Shown: positions 42,370 to 51,229 of the stretch, in pieces | Layout of the letters: every line of letters starts with the position of its first letter | How positions within the stretch are numbered: position 1 is the first letter of the stretch | Assembly (NCBI RefSeq): GCF_017313105.1 | Contig: NZ_JAFLND010000001.1 | Coordinates: 620,001-684,000, forward strand | Length of the DNA: 64,000 bases | Origin: [Muricauda] lutisoli (nom. illeg.) | GTDB taxonomy: Bacteria; Bacteroidota; Bacteroidia; Flavobacteriales; Flavobacteriaceae | Reading direction: 5' to 3' | Position numbers and translations under genes: made by a program | Notes under the pieces: model-generated | What the model was told of the DNA's origin: nothing | Seen by the model: only the letters and a program-made list of their open reading frames with translations | Database searches by the model: none

Positions 42370-43854
42370 ATGAAGAAAAGAATTATTGCCATTTGTCTTG
42401 TTGCAGGGCTGCTTTTGGTTGGTTTTCAGGTAGTAAATAACCAGTTGCACTTGCTACAATCCCCCGGAGTGGTGATTTCGGATTATGTAGAACCGGATTA
42501 TGAACTAGGTCCAAGTCATGTTGATTCACTATTGCCATTTCCTGATGTAAAAAAAGGAGAGCGTACCCCATTTGATCTTTGGCGGTACGGAGGAAAGGGA
42601 AAAACATCGTTCACAACTCCTGATTTGCGCATGTCGTGGGAAGAATGGTTGGCCTTTAACAAAAAGCAGAAGCCGGAACTTATGGCAGATGTGAGGGAAT
42701 ACATGGACTCACGTTACGATTTCAACGGTAAGGTACATGAAGGTAAATTCATGTCGGGTGGAAGAAATCCGATCATGAAAGGGCCAATTACCAGATTACC
42801 TAAGGGAGTCAAGTCCTTTGAAGAATTGTCCGAACTTACGGCATATGAGATCAGGGAGAGGGATTTGTTCCCTTTTAAACCTTTGGCTCATCCATTGGCA
42901 TCAACCGCCCACATGGTGTTTCCGGACAATTGGAACGAGGCGCATCCAGAGCATGTAAGAATCGATATGGATCATGACTTCCCAGTGGAATACCTTCCTG
43001 AGTTTCCGCCCCCTATGTTTTTGACAACACACCGGGAGTTGGGCGATGTTACCAAAGGCAGGGAGATAACCATAGCCAATTATTATGAGATTTTCAATGG
43101 TCTTCTCACTCCAGAACAAATGGAGGGATTAAAGGAATTGTTGCGTCCATCTCCAACCACATGGTTCAACCATACAACACATAGGGTAACTGAGGCTCCC
43201 AGTGCCGGAGTATCCTGTTTCTCGTGTCACGTGAACGGACATACCAATGGTGCTTTCGAACTAGGTCCGGACAGTCGTCCGAACTTGGCAAGGTTACGAG
43301 TGGGGACCCCGACCATGCGCGGAAATTACAATTTAATGCAGTTGTCGTCTAAACGATCTATTCGCAGTATGGATCACTTTGCAGAGGTTGAGGAATATTT
43401 TGATGGTGATCCAGGTATGCAACAGCATATTGGTCCACGCAGTCAAAAGCGAGAAGTTACCAATCGTATGGGGGATTTTAATTCTATCCTCGATTTTCCG
43501 CCAGCTCCTAAACTAGATGGTATGGGGAACTTGATTCCTGAAAAATCCACCAAACAGGAACTATTGGGGCAAGAATTGTTCCGTGGAAAGGCTAAATGTG
43601 TCCAATGCCATTATGGTCCCGCTTTTGTTGATGATTATATGCATGATTTGAAGGTTGAGCGTTTTTATAAAGGTCGGCCAGAAGGACCGATTAAAACTTT
43701 TCCTTTGAGAGGTATTAAAGATTCGCCACCTTATCTTCATGACGATAGATTGCCAACTTTGGACGATGCCACCGAGTTTTTCAACATCGTCCTCGAGTTG
43801 GGTTTGACCAAAGAGGAAAAAGATGCCATTACGGCTTATATGATGTGTTTATAG
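42370..43854 (+). CDS. Dihaem cytochrome c / peroxidase-like protein
   Basis: 494 residues with an N-terminal signal (LVAGLLLVGFQVV, about 8-24). Two haem c sites are visible: CFSCH (Cys283, Cys286, His287) and CVQCH (Cys410, Cys413, His414). The C-terminal half resembles the di-haem cytochrome c peroxidase/MauG fold (LGQELFRGKAKC, GPIKTFPLRGIKDSPPYLHD). The N-terminal 270 residues are specific to this subgroup, which databases often call 'cytochrome B6' without biochemical support. It would accept or deliver electrons in the periplasm. No cytochrome maturation genes are adjacent. It stands alone. Confidence 0.8.
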   Translation: MKKRIIAICLVAGLLLVGFQVVNNQLHLLQSPGVVISDYVEPDYELGPSHVDSLLPFPDVKKGERTPFDLWRYGGKGKTSFTTPDLRMSWEEWLAFNKKQKPELMADVREYMDSRYDFNGKVHEGKFMSGGRNPIMKGPITRLPKGVKSFEELSELTAYEIRERDLFPFKPLAHPLASTAHMVFPDNWNEAHPEHVRIDMDHDFPVEYLPEFPPPMFLTTHRELGDVTKGREITIANYYEIFNGLLTPEQMEGLKELLRPSPTTWFNHTTHRVTEAPSAGVSCFSCHVNGHTNGAFELGPDSRPNLARLRVGTPTMRGNYNLMQLSSKRSIRSMDHFAEVEEYFDGDPGMQQHIGPRSQKREVTNRMGDFNSILDFPPAPKLDGMGNLIPEKSTKQELLGQELFRGKAKCVQCHYGPAFVDDYMHDLKVERFYKGRPEGPIKTFPLRGIKDSPPYLHDDRLPTLDDATEFFNIVLELGLTKEEKDAITAYMMCL

Positions 43855-43952
43855 GACCTATTGGGGGTATATAATATTCTTAATGAAAAAATAAAGAAGC
43901 TTTTTTGTTTTTCACAAGCTATTTGGGATAATCAAAGTGTCAATCGCATTGA

Positions 43953-44708
43953 CTATTTTTCTAATTCTTCATGTAACGCTGTCTTAAGAGCTTGTATATC
44001 TTGAATCAGTTCTTTGTTTCGGTCCATACCGTTTTTAAGGAGCTGTGATTGCTCATAGAGCAATGCTTCCAATTCAAGTAAACTTTTGAGCGCAATCTTG
44101 TCATCACTAAAATATGCGACGATTTTAGGCTGATTACCAATACGAGTAGGCATGTCGGAGCCTCCGTAAAGTTTTTGGGTAATCATGCTAGCATTCGAAA
44201 TGATAATGTTCTGTGATTTGGTATAATCAATTAATCCAGACTGCTTGTATTTAAAATCAAGGATTTTATTTCTTATTTCTGTTGGAATTAATTTTATGTC
44301 ACCTGTATTTATCAAAGTCGTAATGGTGTTGGTGTTGGTCTCAAAATTCCAACCATGTGCATTTTCCGTGGAAAACACCTTGCCGATTTCTGTTGCTGCG
44401 TCCCAAAAGGAAAGTTGATTTTCCCTAAAGTTTTTCTGATAAGCTGCCAAGCGGACAAAAAATGAATCGATCAAAACATTTCCTTGGTTCATTAAAATCT
44501 CGTCTTTCTCAAGATCTTGTAATATTTGAACATAATAGGATTTTTTAATCTCTTCGTTTTTTCTCTCAGTATTCCAATTGTTGATTTGCAGTGCAATCAA
44601 AATTCCAATCACCACAAGGATTATTTCACCTACGGCATATAGCAAATATTTCCTGATTTTGTTTTCAGAAAGTAATTGACGCCTGATTTTTCGAAAGAAT
44701 TTTATCAT
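43953..44708 (-). CDS. DUF6090-family membrane protein (copy 2)
   Basis: 251 residues from ATG 44708 (MIKFFRKIRRQLLSENK); the frame extends upstream to 44855 without family support. The first 50 residues are almost the same as in copy 1 (26764-27495): one membrane helix AVGEIILVVIGILIALQ, then NNWNTERK. The rest (about 55-251) is a helical periplasmic domain of different sequence (NQGNVLIDSFFVRLAAYQ). It is monocistronic. The shared anchor and variable outer domain suggest related proteins adapted to different periplasmic partners. Function unknown. Confidence 0.8.
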   Translation of the reverse strand: MIKFFRKIRRQLLSENKIRKYLLYAVGEIILVVIGILIALQINNWNTERKNEEIKKSYYVQILQDLEKDEILMNQGNVLIDSFFVRLAAYQKNFRENQLSFWDAATEIGKVFSTENAHGWNFETNTNTITTLINTGDIKLIPTEIRNKILDFKYKQSGLIDYTKSQNIIISNASMITQKLYGGSDMPTRIGNQPKIVAYFSDDKIALKSLLELEALLYEQSQLLKNGMDRNKELIQDIQALKTALHEELEK

Positions 44709-44907
44709 GACACTTAGATTGGTCATAGTGTAACATAACTTTTTGGAATAGAATGCTCTTATAGTCAATGATCTATAAGTGAAGTTCGATAAATATTTTG
44801 GTAAAATCAAGCACAAAATGGAGCAGACCAATATTGTTCCAACCCGTGGCAACAATCATTTTGCCCAATTACTTAATGTAAGAATGGTTTAAAGTGGAAG
44901 CAGGTTC

Positions 44908-45423
44908 CTAAATCTTCTTCATCTGCTGCTGCATCATCTTGATCTGATCGGTAAGCATGTTGTTTTTGTCCAGCTTCTTGGCCTCCTTCAACAATTGGGT
45001 CGCCTCACGTTTTCTGCGCTTTTGCATGGCGATGCCCGCTAAACTCAATTTGGCCATGGCCACATCATAATCCATGGTCAAACCAAATTTCAAGGCCTTT
45101 TTAAAGTATTTTTCCGCCTGGGTGAGGTTTTTTTGTGAGTAGATGATACCGTGTAAGTAGTTGTAGTATCCCACTTGTTTTTTGATCAAAGCGGACTCAG
45201 GGTTCTTTATTTTATCAAGCCAAGCCTGCACCCCTTCCAAATCCTGCTTTCTCATTTTAAGAAAGGCCAAAAGGATAAACTCATTCCTAAAGTAAAGAAA
45301 AATGAAAACAAGGGAGAGCAAGATCAATGCGATCCCGTTACCAATGTTGCCTTCCACAAATTGGTACACAGCATAAGCAATGATAAGAACGGCAATGACG
45401 AGCTTGATATTTTTATTGAACAT
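44908..45423 (-). CDS. DUF2892/TPR membrane protein
   Basis: 171 residues. Two membrane helices at the N-terminus (about 7-24 and 29-46; IKLVIAVLIIAYAVYQF and GIALILLSLVFIFLYF) are followed by a soluble domain with two to three tetratricopeptide-like helix pairs (about 65-165; NYLHGIIYSQKNLTQAEKYF). The tail is Lys/Met-rich. The two-helix front matches DUF2892. TPR domains mediate protein contacts; the partner is unknown. The gene diverges from rpmH. A minus-strand TACTTTTG -7 box is 37 bp upstream. Confidence 0.7.
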   Translation of the reverse strand: MFNKNIKLVIAVLIIAYAVYQFVEGNIGNGIALILLSLVFIFLYFRNEFILLAFLKMRKQDLEGVQAWLDKIKNPESALIKKQVGYYNYLHGIIYSQKNLTQAEKYFKKALKFGLTMDYDVAMAKLSLAGIAMQKRRKREATQLLKEAKKLDKNNMLTDQIKMMQQQMKKI

Positions 45424-45459
45424 ATTGTTTAGTGATTTTTACCTTATGTTAAGCGCTGG

Positions 45460-45467
45460 CAAAAGTA
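45460..45467 (-). promoter_or_regulatory. -7 element upstream of the DUF2892/TPR gene
   Basis: Minus-strand TACTTTTG, an exact TAnnTTTG, 36 bp before the ATG. No -33 TTG. Confidence 0.35.
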
Positions 45468-45500
45468 CTAAAAAGTTAATTAAATATTTTAAGTTTGGGC

Positions 45501-45530
45501 TTGCCAAAGTAAAAAGTCTTCGTATATTTG
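45501..45530 (+). promoter_or_regulatory. Consensus promoter for rpmH
   Basis: TTG (45501-45503), 19-bp spacer, TATATTTG (45523-45530): a perfect match. The rpmH ATG is at 45593, giving a leader of about 55 nt. Confidence 0.8.
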
Positions 45531-45592
45531 CGCCCAGAATTTTTTAGGGAAGATTAATTTCCCATCAACAAAATCCATAAAACAGTTCGGAA

Positions 45593-45751
45593 ATGAAAAG
45601 AACGTATCAACCATCCAAAAGGAAGAGAAGAAACAAGCATGGTTTTAGGGAGCGCATGGCGACTGCCAATGGTAGAAAAGTTCTTGCGAGAAGAAGAGCC
45701 AAAGGAAGAAAAAGATTAACTGTTTCCTCTGAGCCAAGACATAAAAAATAA
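45593..45751 (+). CDS. rpmH: 50S ribosomal protein L34
   Basis: 52 residues: [18 protein letters not shown] and [19 protein letters not shown] are hallmarks of L34, a very basic protein of the large subunit near the exit region. The C-terminal [11 protein letters not shown] extension is usual in Flavobacteriia. Stop TAA at 45749-45751. In most bacteria rpmH neighbours rnpA and dnaA; here it does not, since carB follows after a terminator. It has its own consensus promoter and terminator. Confidence 0.95.
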   Translation: MKRTYQPSKRKRRNKHGFRERMATANGRKVLARRRAKGRKRLTVSSEPRHKK

Positions 45752-45774
45752 TGATAGTATTTATTATTTAAATT

Positions 45775-45808
45775 AAAGGTGTTACTTTTCCAGTAACACC
45801 TTTTTTTT
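45775..45808 (+). terminator. Terminator after rpmH
   Basis: AAAGGTGTTAC (45775-45785) pairs with GTAACACCTTT (45793-45803), ending in eight T. It stands between rpmH and carB. Confidence 0.92.
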
Positions 45809-45845
45809 GACATATAAGGAGATAACCGAGAAACCCCTATAGAAA

Positions 45846-48698
45846 ATGCCCAAAAGAAAAGATTTAAATTCCATTTTGATTATTGGTTCTGGTCCGATCA
45901 TCATCGGTCAGGCATGTGAGTTCGATTATTCTGGTTCCCAAGCGCTTCGCTCCCTCCGGGAAGATGGTATCGAAACCGTTTTGATAAACAGTAACCCCGC
46001 TACTATTATGACGGACCCTGCCATGGCAGACCATGTTTATCTAAAACCTTTGACAACTAAGTCGATCATCGAAATACTACAAAAACACCCAAATATTGAT
46101 GCAGTATTGCCAACCATGGGCGGACAAACAGCATTGAACCTTTGTATCGAAGCCGATGACAAGGGTATCTGGGAAGATTTTGGAGTGGAGATCATAGGGG
46201 TGGACATCGATGCCATCAACATTACCGAAGACCGTGAGAAGTTCAGGGAATTGATGCTCAAAATCGGAATAGGAATGCCGCCACAGGCTTCTGCGACATC
46301 TTTCTTAAAAGGAAAGGAAATTGCCCAGGAGTTTGGGTTTCCATTGGTGATCAGGGCTTCCTTTACACTCGGTGGGGCAGGAGCGGCCATTGTACATGAC
46401 CCTTCAGAGTTCGATGATATGTTGAGCCACGGTTTGGAGGTTTCTCCCATCCACGAGGTAATGATCGACAAGGCCTTGATGGGCTGGAAGGAGTATGAGC
46501 TGGAGCTGCTACGTGACAAGAACGATAATGTGGTGATTATTTGTACCATAGAGAATATGGATCCAATGGGAATCCACACAGGGGATTCCATCACCGTTGC
46601 ACCGGCAATGACCTTGTCCGACAGGACGTTCCAAAGAATGAGGGATATGGCCATCCATATGATGCGCAGTATAGGGGACTTCGCAGGAGGATGTAATGTA
46701 CAGTTTGCCGTAAGTCCGGACGAAAAAGAGGATATTATCGCTATCGAGATCAACCCAAGGGTTTCCCGATCCTCTGCTTTGGCTTCCAAAGCTACTGGAT
46801 ATCCGATTGCAAAAATAGCGGCCAAATTGGCGATTGGTTATACCTTGGACGAGTTGGACAACCAGATTACCAAGTCCACATCAGCCTTGTTTGAGCCTAC
46901 TTTGGATTACGTCATCGTAAAAATACCACGTTGGAACTTTGATAAATTCGAAGGTTCCGACAGAACCCTTGGTCTTCAAATGAAGTCCGTTGGAGAAGTA
47001 ATGGGTATCGGAAGATCGTTCCAAGAGGCCTTGCACAAAGCCACACAATCCCTCGAGATCAAACGAAATGGACTGGGTGCCGATGGTAAGGGGTACAAGG
47101 AATATGAGACCATTATAGAGAAATTAAAAGTACCAAGTTGGGATCGGGTATTCGTCATCTACGATGCCATTCAGCTTGGAATTCCATTAAAACGTATCCA
47201 CGAAATCACCAAGATAGATATGTGGTTCCTAAAACAATACGAGGAATTGCACTTCTTGGAGATGGAAATATCAAAATACACCATAGAAAGTTTGCCAAAA
47301 GCATTGTTGTTGGAAGCCAAACAAAAAGGTTTTGCCGACAGACAGATCGCCCACATGTTGGATTGTTGGGAGAGCGAGGTACATAGCAAGCGTATGGATT
47401 TGAACATCAACCGAGTGTACAAGTTGGTTGATACGTGTGCCGCCGAATTTAAAGCGGTGACTCCCTACTACTATTCCACTTTTGAAGAAGAAATAGAGAC
47501 GCCAGATGGTGAACGCTATGTCGCCAACGATAGTGTGGTTACGGATAAGAAAAAAGTTGTGGTATTGGGCTCTGGTCCTAACAGAATAGGGCAGGGAATC
47601 GAGTTTGATTACTGCTGTGTACACGGAGTTTTGGCTGCGGCCGAGTGCGGTTACGAAACCATTATGATCAACTGTAACCCGGAAACCGTTTCCACGGATT
47701 TTGATACAGCGGACAAACTTTATTTTGAGCCCGTATTCTGGGAGCATATTTACGACATTATCCTTCACGAAAAACCAGAGGGAGTTATAGTCCAGTTGGG
47801 AGGACAGACTGCATTAAAGTTGGCCGAAAAACTGGATAAATACGGAATAAATATTATTGGAACTAGCTTTCAATCACTTGATTTGGCCGAGGATAGGGGT
47901 AGTTTCTCCACTTTGTTGAAAGACAATAATATACCTTATCCAAAATTTGGAGTGGCAGAAACTGCTGATGAAGCTTTGGATTTGGCGGAAGAACTGAAAT
48001 TTCCATTGTTGGTAAGACCATCTTATGTATTGGGTGGACAAGGAATGAAAATTGTGATCAACAAAGAAGAGTTGGAAGCCCATGTCGTGGATTTGCTCCG
48101 TAAGATTCCGAACAACAAGTTGCTTTTGGATCACTACTTGGATGGAGCCATTGAAGCTGAGGCGGATGCCATTTGCGATGGTGAGGATGTGTACATTATC
48201 GGGATCATGGAGCATATCGAGCCTTGTGGAATCCACTCCGGTGACTCCAATGCGACCCTGCCACCATTTAACTTAGGTGAATTTGTATTGCAGCAGATAA
48301 AGGATCACACCAAAAAGATTGCCTTGGCACTAAATACCGTAGGTTTGATCAACATTCAGTTTGCGGTCAAGGATGACATCGTTTACATTATCGAGGCCAA
48401 TCCTAGGGCGTCTCGTACGGTTCCATTTATTGCTAAAGCATACAAAGAACCTTATGTAAACTACGCCACCAAAGTAATGTTGGGCGATAAAAAAATCAAG
48501 GATTTTGATTTTAATCCACATTTGGATGGATACGCCATCAAACAGCCAGTGTTCTCTTTCAACAAGTTCCCTAACGTAAACAAAAACCTGGGACCAGAAA
48601 TGAAGAGTACTGGCGAGAGCATTCTGTTCATTGATAGCTTAAAAGATGATGAGTTCTACAACTTGTACGCCAGAAGAAAGATGTACTTGAGCAAGTAG
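45846..48698 (+). CDS. carB: Carbamoyl-phosphate synthase large subunit, short form
   Basis: 950 residues. Makes carbamoyl phosphate from bicarbonate, ATP and ammonia delivered by CarA, for pyrimidines and arginine. It has two ATP-grasp halves: the first from LIIGSGPIIIGQACEFDYSG, the second from VVLGSGPNRIGQGIEFDYCC (about 572). Metal-binding Glu/Asn motifs occur in EINPRVSRSSALASK and EANPRASRTVPF. The protein ends just after MKSTGES..LYARRKMYLSK. So the C-terminal MGS-like allosteric domain of about 120 residues, present in the 1073-residue E. coli enzyme, is absent. That domain binds UMP, IMP and ornithine, so allosteric control should be different. The reading frame ends cleanly, and this short form is what I expect in Flavobacteriia. 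carA is not adjacent. Confidence 0.95.
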   Translation: MPKRKDLNSILIIGSGPIIIGQACEFDYSGSQALRSLREDGIETVLINSNPATIMTDPAMADHVYLKPLTTKSIIEILQKHPNIDAVLPTMGGQTALNLCIEADDKGIWEDFGVEIIGVDIDAINITEDREKFRELMLKIGIGMPPQASATSFLKGKEIAQEFGFPLVIRASFTLGGAGAAIVHDPSEFDDMLSHGLEVSPIHEVMIDKALMGWKEYELELLRDKNDNVVIICTIENMDPMGIHTGDSITVAPAMTLSDRTFQRMRDMAIHMMRSIGDFAGGCNVQFAVSPDEKEDIIAIEINPRVSRSSALASKATGYPIAKIAAKLAIGYTLDELDNQITKSTSALFEPTLDYVIVKIPRWNFDKFEGSDRTLGLQMKSVGEVMGIGRSFQEALHKATQSLEIKRNGLGADGKGYKEYETIIEKLKVPSWDRVFVIYDAIQLGIPLKRIHEITKIDMWFLKQYEELHFLEMEISKYTIESLPKALLLEAKQKGFADRQIAHMLDCWESEVHSKRMDLNINRVYKLVDTCAAEFKAVTPYYYSTFEEEIETPDGERYVANDSVVTDKKKVVVLGSGPNRIGQGIEFDYCCVHGVLAAAECGYETIMINCNPETVSTDFDTADKLYFEPVFWEHIYDIILHEKPEGVIVQLGGQTALKLAEKLDKYGINIIGTSFQSLDLAEDRGSFSTLLKDNNIPYPKFGVAETADEALDLAEELKFPLLVRPSYVLGGQGMKIVINKEELEAHVVDLLRKIPNNKLLLDHYLDGAIEAEADAICDGEDVYIIGIMEHIEPCGIHSGDSNATLPPFNLGEFVLQQIKDHTKKIALALNTVGLINIQFAVKDDIVYIIEANPRASRTVPFIAKAYKEPYVNYATKVMLGDKKIKDFDFNPHLDGYAIKQPVFSFNKFPNVNKNLGPEMKSTGESILFIDSLKDDEFYNLYARRKMYLSK

Positions 48699-48735
48699 GC
48701 TGCATCAATAGCATACAGACCTTTAAAGCGATTTT

Positions 48736-49317
48736 CTAATCAATCAATTGAAAAGATTCGGCAATCGTTTTAAAGGTTTTTTTATGTTCTGTTTTTTTGT
48801 TTTTCAAGGTCCAGCCCATCACCATATATACCCTGTCACCCCCTTCTATAAAGGTCAGAAAATAAGAGATTTCGTTGGGTACGCCATCAATATAGGCATC
48901 CAATTCCATGGTTTCAGCATCCAAACCGTTTATTGTTAAAGTTTCTGGTTGGGATTTAGTATTGATTGTGGCACCACGGGATAGTAATTGTAGTCTTGCG
49001 ACCCTGTAGTTCTGAATTATGGACAGTTCATCATCATACTGTCCCAAGTCGCGATATACTTCTTCAAAACCAGCTTTGGGCTCATCAATTACCAAGAGGT
49101 AGGCTTCTTTGATCAGACTTTGGAACTGTAAAGAGGCTTCTTCGTTCAAACCTGTAGTCCCTGTCATGAATCTTGGTACATCAATCATGTAATACCCGTC
49201 AATGGACACGGTTTGGAAGGTATTCATTCCCAAGGCGGTATCTTCCTTTTTATTCTCTTTACATCCTGTTATGGAAACAAGGCATGCCAAAAAAATAATG
49301 AAAAAACGAATTTTCAT
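48736..49317 (-). CDS. Uncharacterised lipoprotein, PsbP-like
   Basis: 193 residues, lipobox VSITGC (Cys19), then a Lys/Glu linker. The mature domain (about 32-190) reads like the small alpha-beta PsbP/DUF1795-like fold: an N-terminal VSIDGYYMIDVPRFM strand pair, helices with LLVIDEPKAGFEEVY, and a last strand RVYMVMGWTLKNKK followed by a helix FKTIAESFQLID. The 'ID' ending helix is typical of these proteins, which bind nothing known. It sits behind convergent carB, alone. I cannot assign a process. Confidence 0.65.
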   Translation of the reverse strand: MKIRFFIIFLACLVSITGCKENKKEDTALGMNTFQTVSIDGYYMIDVPRFMTGTTGLNEEASLQFQSLIKEAYLLVIDEPKAGFEEVYRDLGQYDDELSIIQNYRVARLQLLSRGATINTKSQPETLTINGLDAETMELDAYIDGVPNEISYFLTFIEGGDRVYMVMGWTLKNKKTEHKKTFKTIAESFQLID

Positions 49318-49538
49318 AGCGAAATTATTGTTTTTCAGGTATCACGAAGATAAAATTTAAACGGGTTCAGGTGTATCTGACGATTCAATTTTCTATTTGA
49401 TGTTACTTTTCCAAGGTAAAATCCATCATTTCATGATTTTTCAATTTATGGTAAATCAAATTTTTCGTCGTGTTTACAAAATTTTCGTCAAGAAAAATAG
49501 CCGATAAATAAAATTTAACCATAATTAACAACTTCGAT

Positions 49539-49569
49539 TTGTTGGAGAAATTTGGGTGATATAGTTTTG
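49539..49569 (+). promoter_or_regulatory. Promoter for the RND efflux region
   Basis: TTG (49539-49541), 20-bp spacer, TAGTTTTG (49562-49569). The small exported protein's ATG is at 49579, nine bases on. A second TTG at 49542-49544 would give 17 bp. Confidence 0.65.
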
Positions 49570-49578
49570 TTCCCCGAA

Positions 49579-49980
49579 ATGAAGAAGGCTTTTTCAAAAT
49601 ATCTGTTTCCTTTCCTGATCTTATTGTTGGGAGGATTCATCAATTTGTATGCAGATTCGCAAGAAACTTCTGTTGCGAACGATGCCTGCTATCTTCAAAA
49701 TTTAGATGATCAACATTCTTCAGCGATTTTCAACACGCTCCAATCGGGATTGGAGAAAAGGCACTGTGCCGAAATTGATGTTGAAGAGCAGGAAGAACGT
49801 GAGGAAGAATTGGCTTCACACAGTTTTTCAATAGAACATGGCTGCACTTTTACCGCCGGTTTATGTACTGCCTCTTGGAGGCAACTCTTTTTGGAATCTA
49901 ACTCAAATTTTGGGCTTTCCCATCCAAAATTGTCTTCTCCCATAAAGAAGCATGTTAGGTTTCAGGTATTCCGAATTTAG
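49579..49980 (+). CDS. Small exported protein ahead of the RND efflux genes
   Basis: 133 residues from ATG 49579 (MKKAFSKYLFPFLILLLGG), with a signal peptide cleaved near LYADS. The mature part has an acidic run (EIDVEEQEEREEELASH), four cysteines including HGCTFTAGLC, and a basic tail (SPIKKHVRFQVFRI). I recognise no family. It lies 143 bp before the efflux adaptor gene on the same strand, downstream of the only good promoter of the region and without a terminator, so it probably heads the operon. A role as periplasmic sensor or substrate binder for the pump is inference. A frame extension to 49552 lies across the promoter and is rejected. Confidence 0.6.
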   Translation: MKKAFSKYLFPFLILLLGGFINLYADSQETSVANDACYLQNLDDQHSSAIFNTLQSGLEKRHCAEIDVEEQEEREEELASHSFSIEHGCTFTAGLCTASWRQLFLESNSNFGLSHPKLSSPIKKHVRFQVFRI

Positions 49981-50123
49981 AATTTTCCTTTTTGCGAAGA
50001 GGCAATAGTCCCTTTGCAACTATCTGCAACCCTTTGGGTAAAAATCAATAACCAAGGGCAGGTCCCTTTATGTGGATTCGGACTTCCCTTGATCAATTCA
50101 AACCATTTTTAAAAAGTAAAACT

Positions 50124-51206
50124 ATGAGGAGATTTTCCATCTTCATCGGCTTGCTTGTAGTATTATGCTATGCAAGTTGCGAATCCAAGGAACACGAAAA
50201 CAAGGAAGAAACCAAATACCTCGTGTCAAGTCCAATTCAAAAGGATACTTCAATTACCAAGGACTATGTATGTCAAATCCATTCCATTAGACACATTGAG
50301 CTAAGAGCCCTGGAAAAAGGGTACTTGCAACATATTTATGTGGATGAGGGGCAACATGTAAACAAGGGGCAGCAGATGTTCCATATTATGCCCAATGTTT
50401 ACCAGGCCGACCTTCAAAAAGCAAAAGCGGAAGCCGAAGTGGCCGAAATAGAATATAAAAACACAAAACTGTTGGCTGATGGCAATGTAGTGTCTGCCAA
50501 TGAACTTGCCATGGCCAAAGCTGAGTACGATAGGGCCAAAGCGGAAGTTAGTTTGGCAGAGACCCATTTAGGGTTTACGGATATCCGTGCTCCATTTGAT
50601 GGGATAATGGACCATTTGGAAGCAAGGGAAGGAAGCCTTTTGGATGAAGGAGAACTGTTGACCACACTTTCCGACAACTCCAAAATGTGGGTCTATTTTA
50701 ATGTGCCGGAGGCCGAATACCTCGATTATATTACCAGCTCCAAAAAGAATGAAAAGCAAGAAGTGGAGCTTTTAATGGCCAATAATAAAAAGTTCGATCA
50801 ACCCGGTATTGTTGAAACCATTGAAGGTGAATTCAACCACGAAACTGGGAATATAGCCTTTAGGGCGACCTTCTCCAATCCTGATGGCATTTTAAGACAT
50901 GGGGAAACAGGAAGCATTTTAATGAAAGTTCCGTTGGACAAGGCCATGCTTATACCGCAAAAGGCAACTTTTGAGGTGTTGGACAAAAAATACGTGTTTG
51001 TTATTGATGAGAACGATACGGTACAGCAGCGCGAAATTGAAGTAGGTGCTGAATTGCCACATCTGTTTGTGGTAGAAAAAGGACTCTCGTTAAACGACAA
51101 GGTGCTTTTGGAGGGTATCCGTATGGTTAAAAACGGTGAAAAAATCCATTACGATTTTGAGAACCCGGAATCTATACTGTCCAATCTTGAGTTGTACACT
51201 GAGTAA
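50124..51206 (+). CDS. RND efflux periplasmic adaptor (MFP) lipoprotein
   Basis: 360 residues from ATG 50124, lipobox LCYASC (Cys19); the frame extends upstream without a signal, so this start is preferred. The membrane-fusion layout is clear. A lipoyl half-motif LRALEKGYLQHIYVDEG (about 70-86) is followed by an alpha-hairpin rich in Ala/Lys/Glu (about 105-145) and the second lipoyl half THLGFTDIRAPFDG. Beta-barrel and membrane-proximal domains end with GIRMVKNGEKI. It links the inner-membrane pump and the outer-membrane channel encoded next (23 bp, then overlapping). It is AcrA-like rather than CusB-like, since no metal-binding Met cluster is seen. Confidence 0.93.
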   Translation: MRRFSIFIGLLVVLCYASCESKEHENKEETKYLVSSPIQKDTSITKDYVCQIHSIRHIELRALEKGYLQHIYVDEGQHVNKGQQMFHIMPNVYQADLQKAKAEAEVAEIEYKNTKLLADGNVVSANELAMAKAEYDRAKAEVSLAETHLGFTDIRAPFDGIMDHLEAREGSLLDEGELLTTLSDNSKMWVYFNVPEAEYLDYITSSKKNEKQEVELLMANNKKFDQPGIVETIEGEFNHETGNIAFRATFSNPDGILRHGETGSILMKVPLDKAMLIPQKATFEVLDKKYVFVIDENDTVQQREIEVGAELPHLFVVEKGLSLNDKVLLEGIRMVKNGEKIHYDFENPESILSNLELYTE

Positions 51207-51229
51207 CAACCCCATAATTCTTAGTTATT

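Noticed and set aside
43890-43920. A/T-rich stretch resembling a terminator after the cytochrome gene
   Set aside because: AAAGAAGCTTTTTT is a palindrome without room for a loop.
44818-44892. 24-codon ORF in the gap before the second DUF6090
   Set aside because: Too short, no signal or motif, and no promoter box.
46037-46825. 262-codon leftward ORF inside carB
   Set aside because: A shadow of the highly conserved CarB frame.
49403-49597. 64-codon leftward ORF near the efflux promoter
   Set aside because: Overlaps the promoter and start of the rightward small protein; composition looks like AT-rich non-coding DNA.
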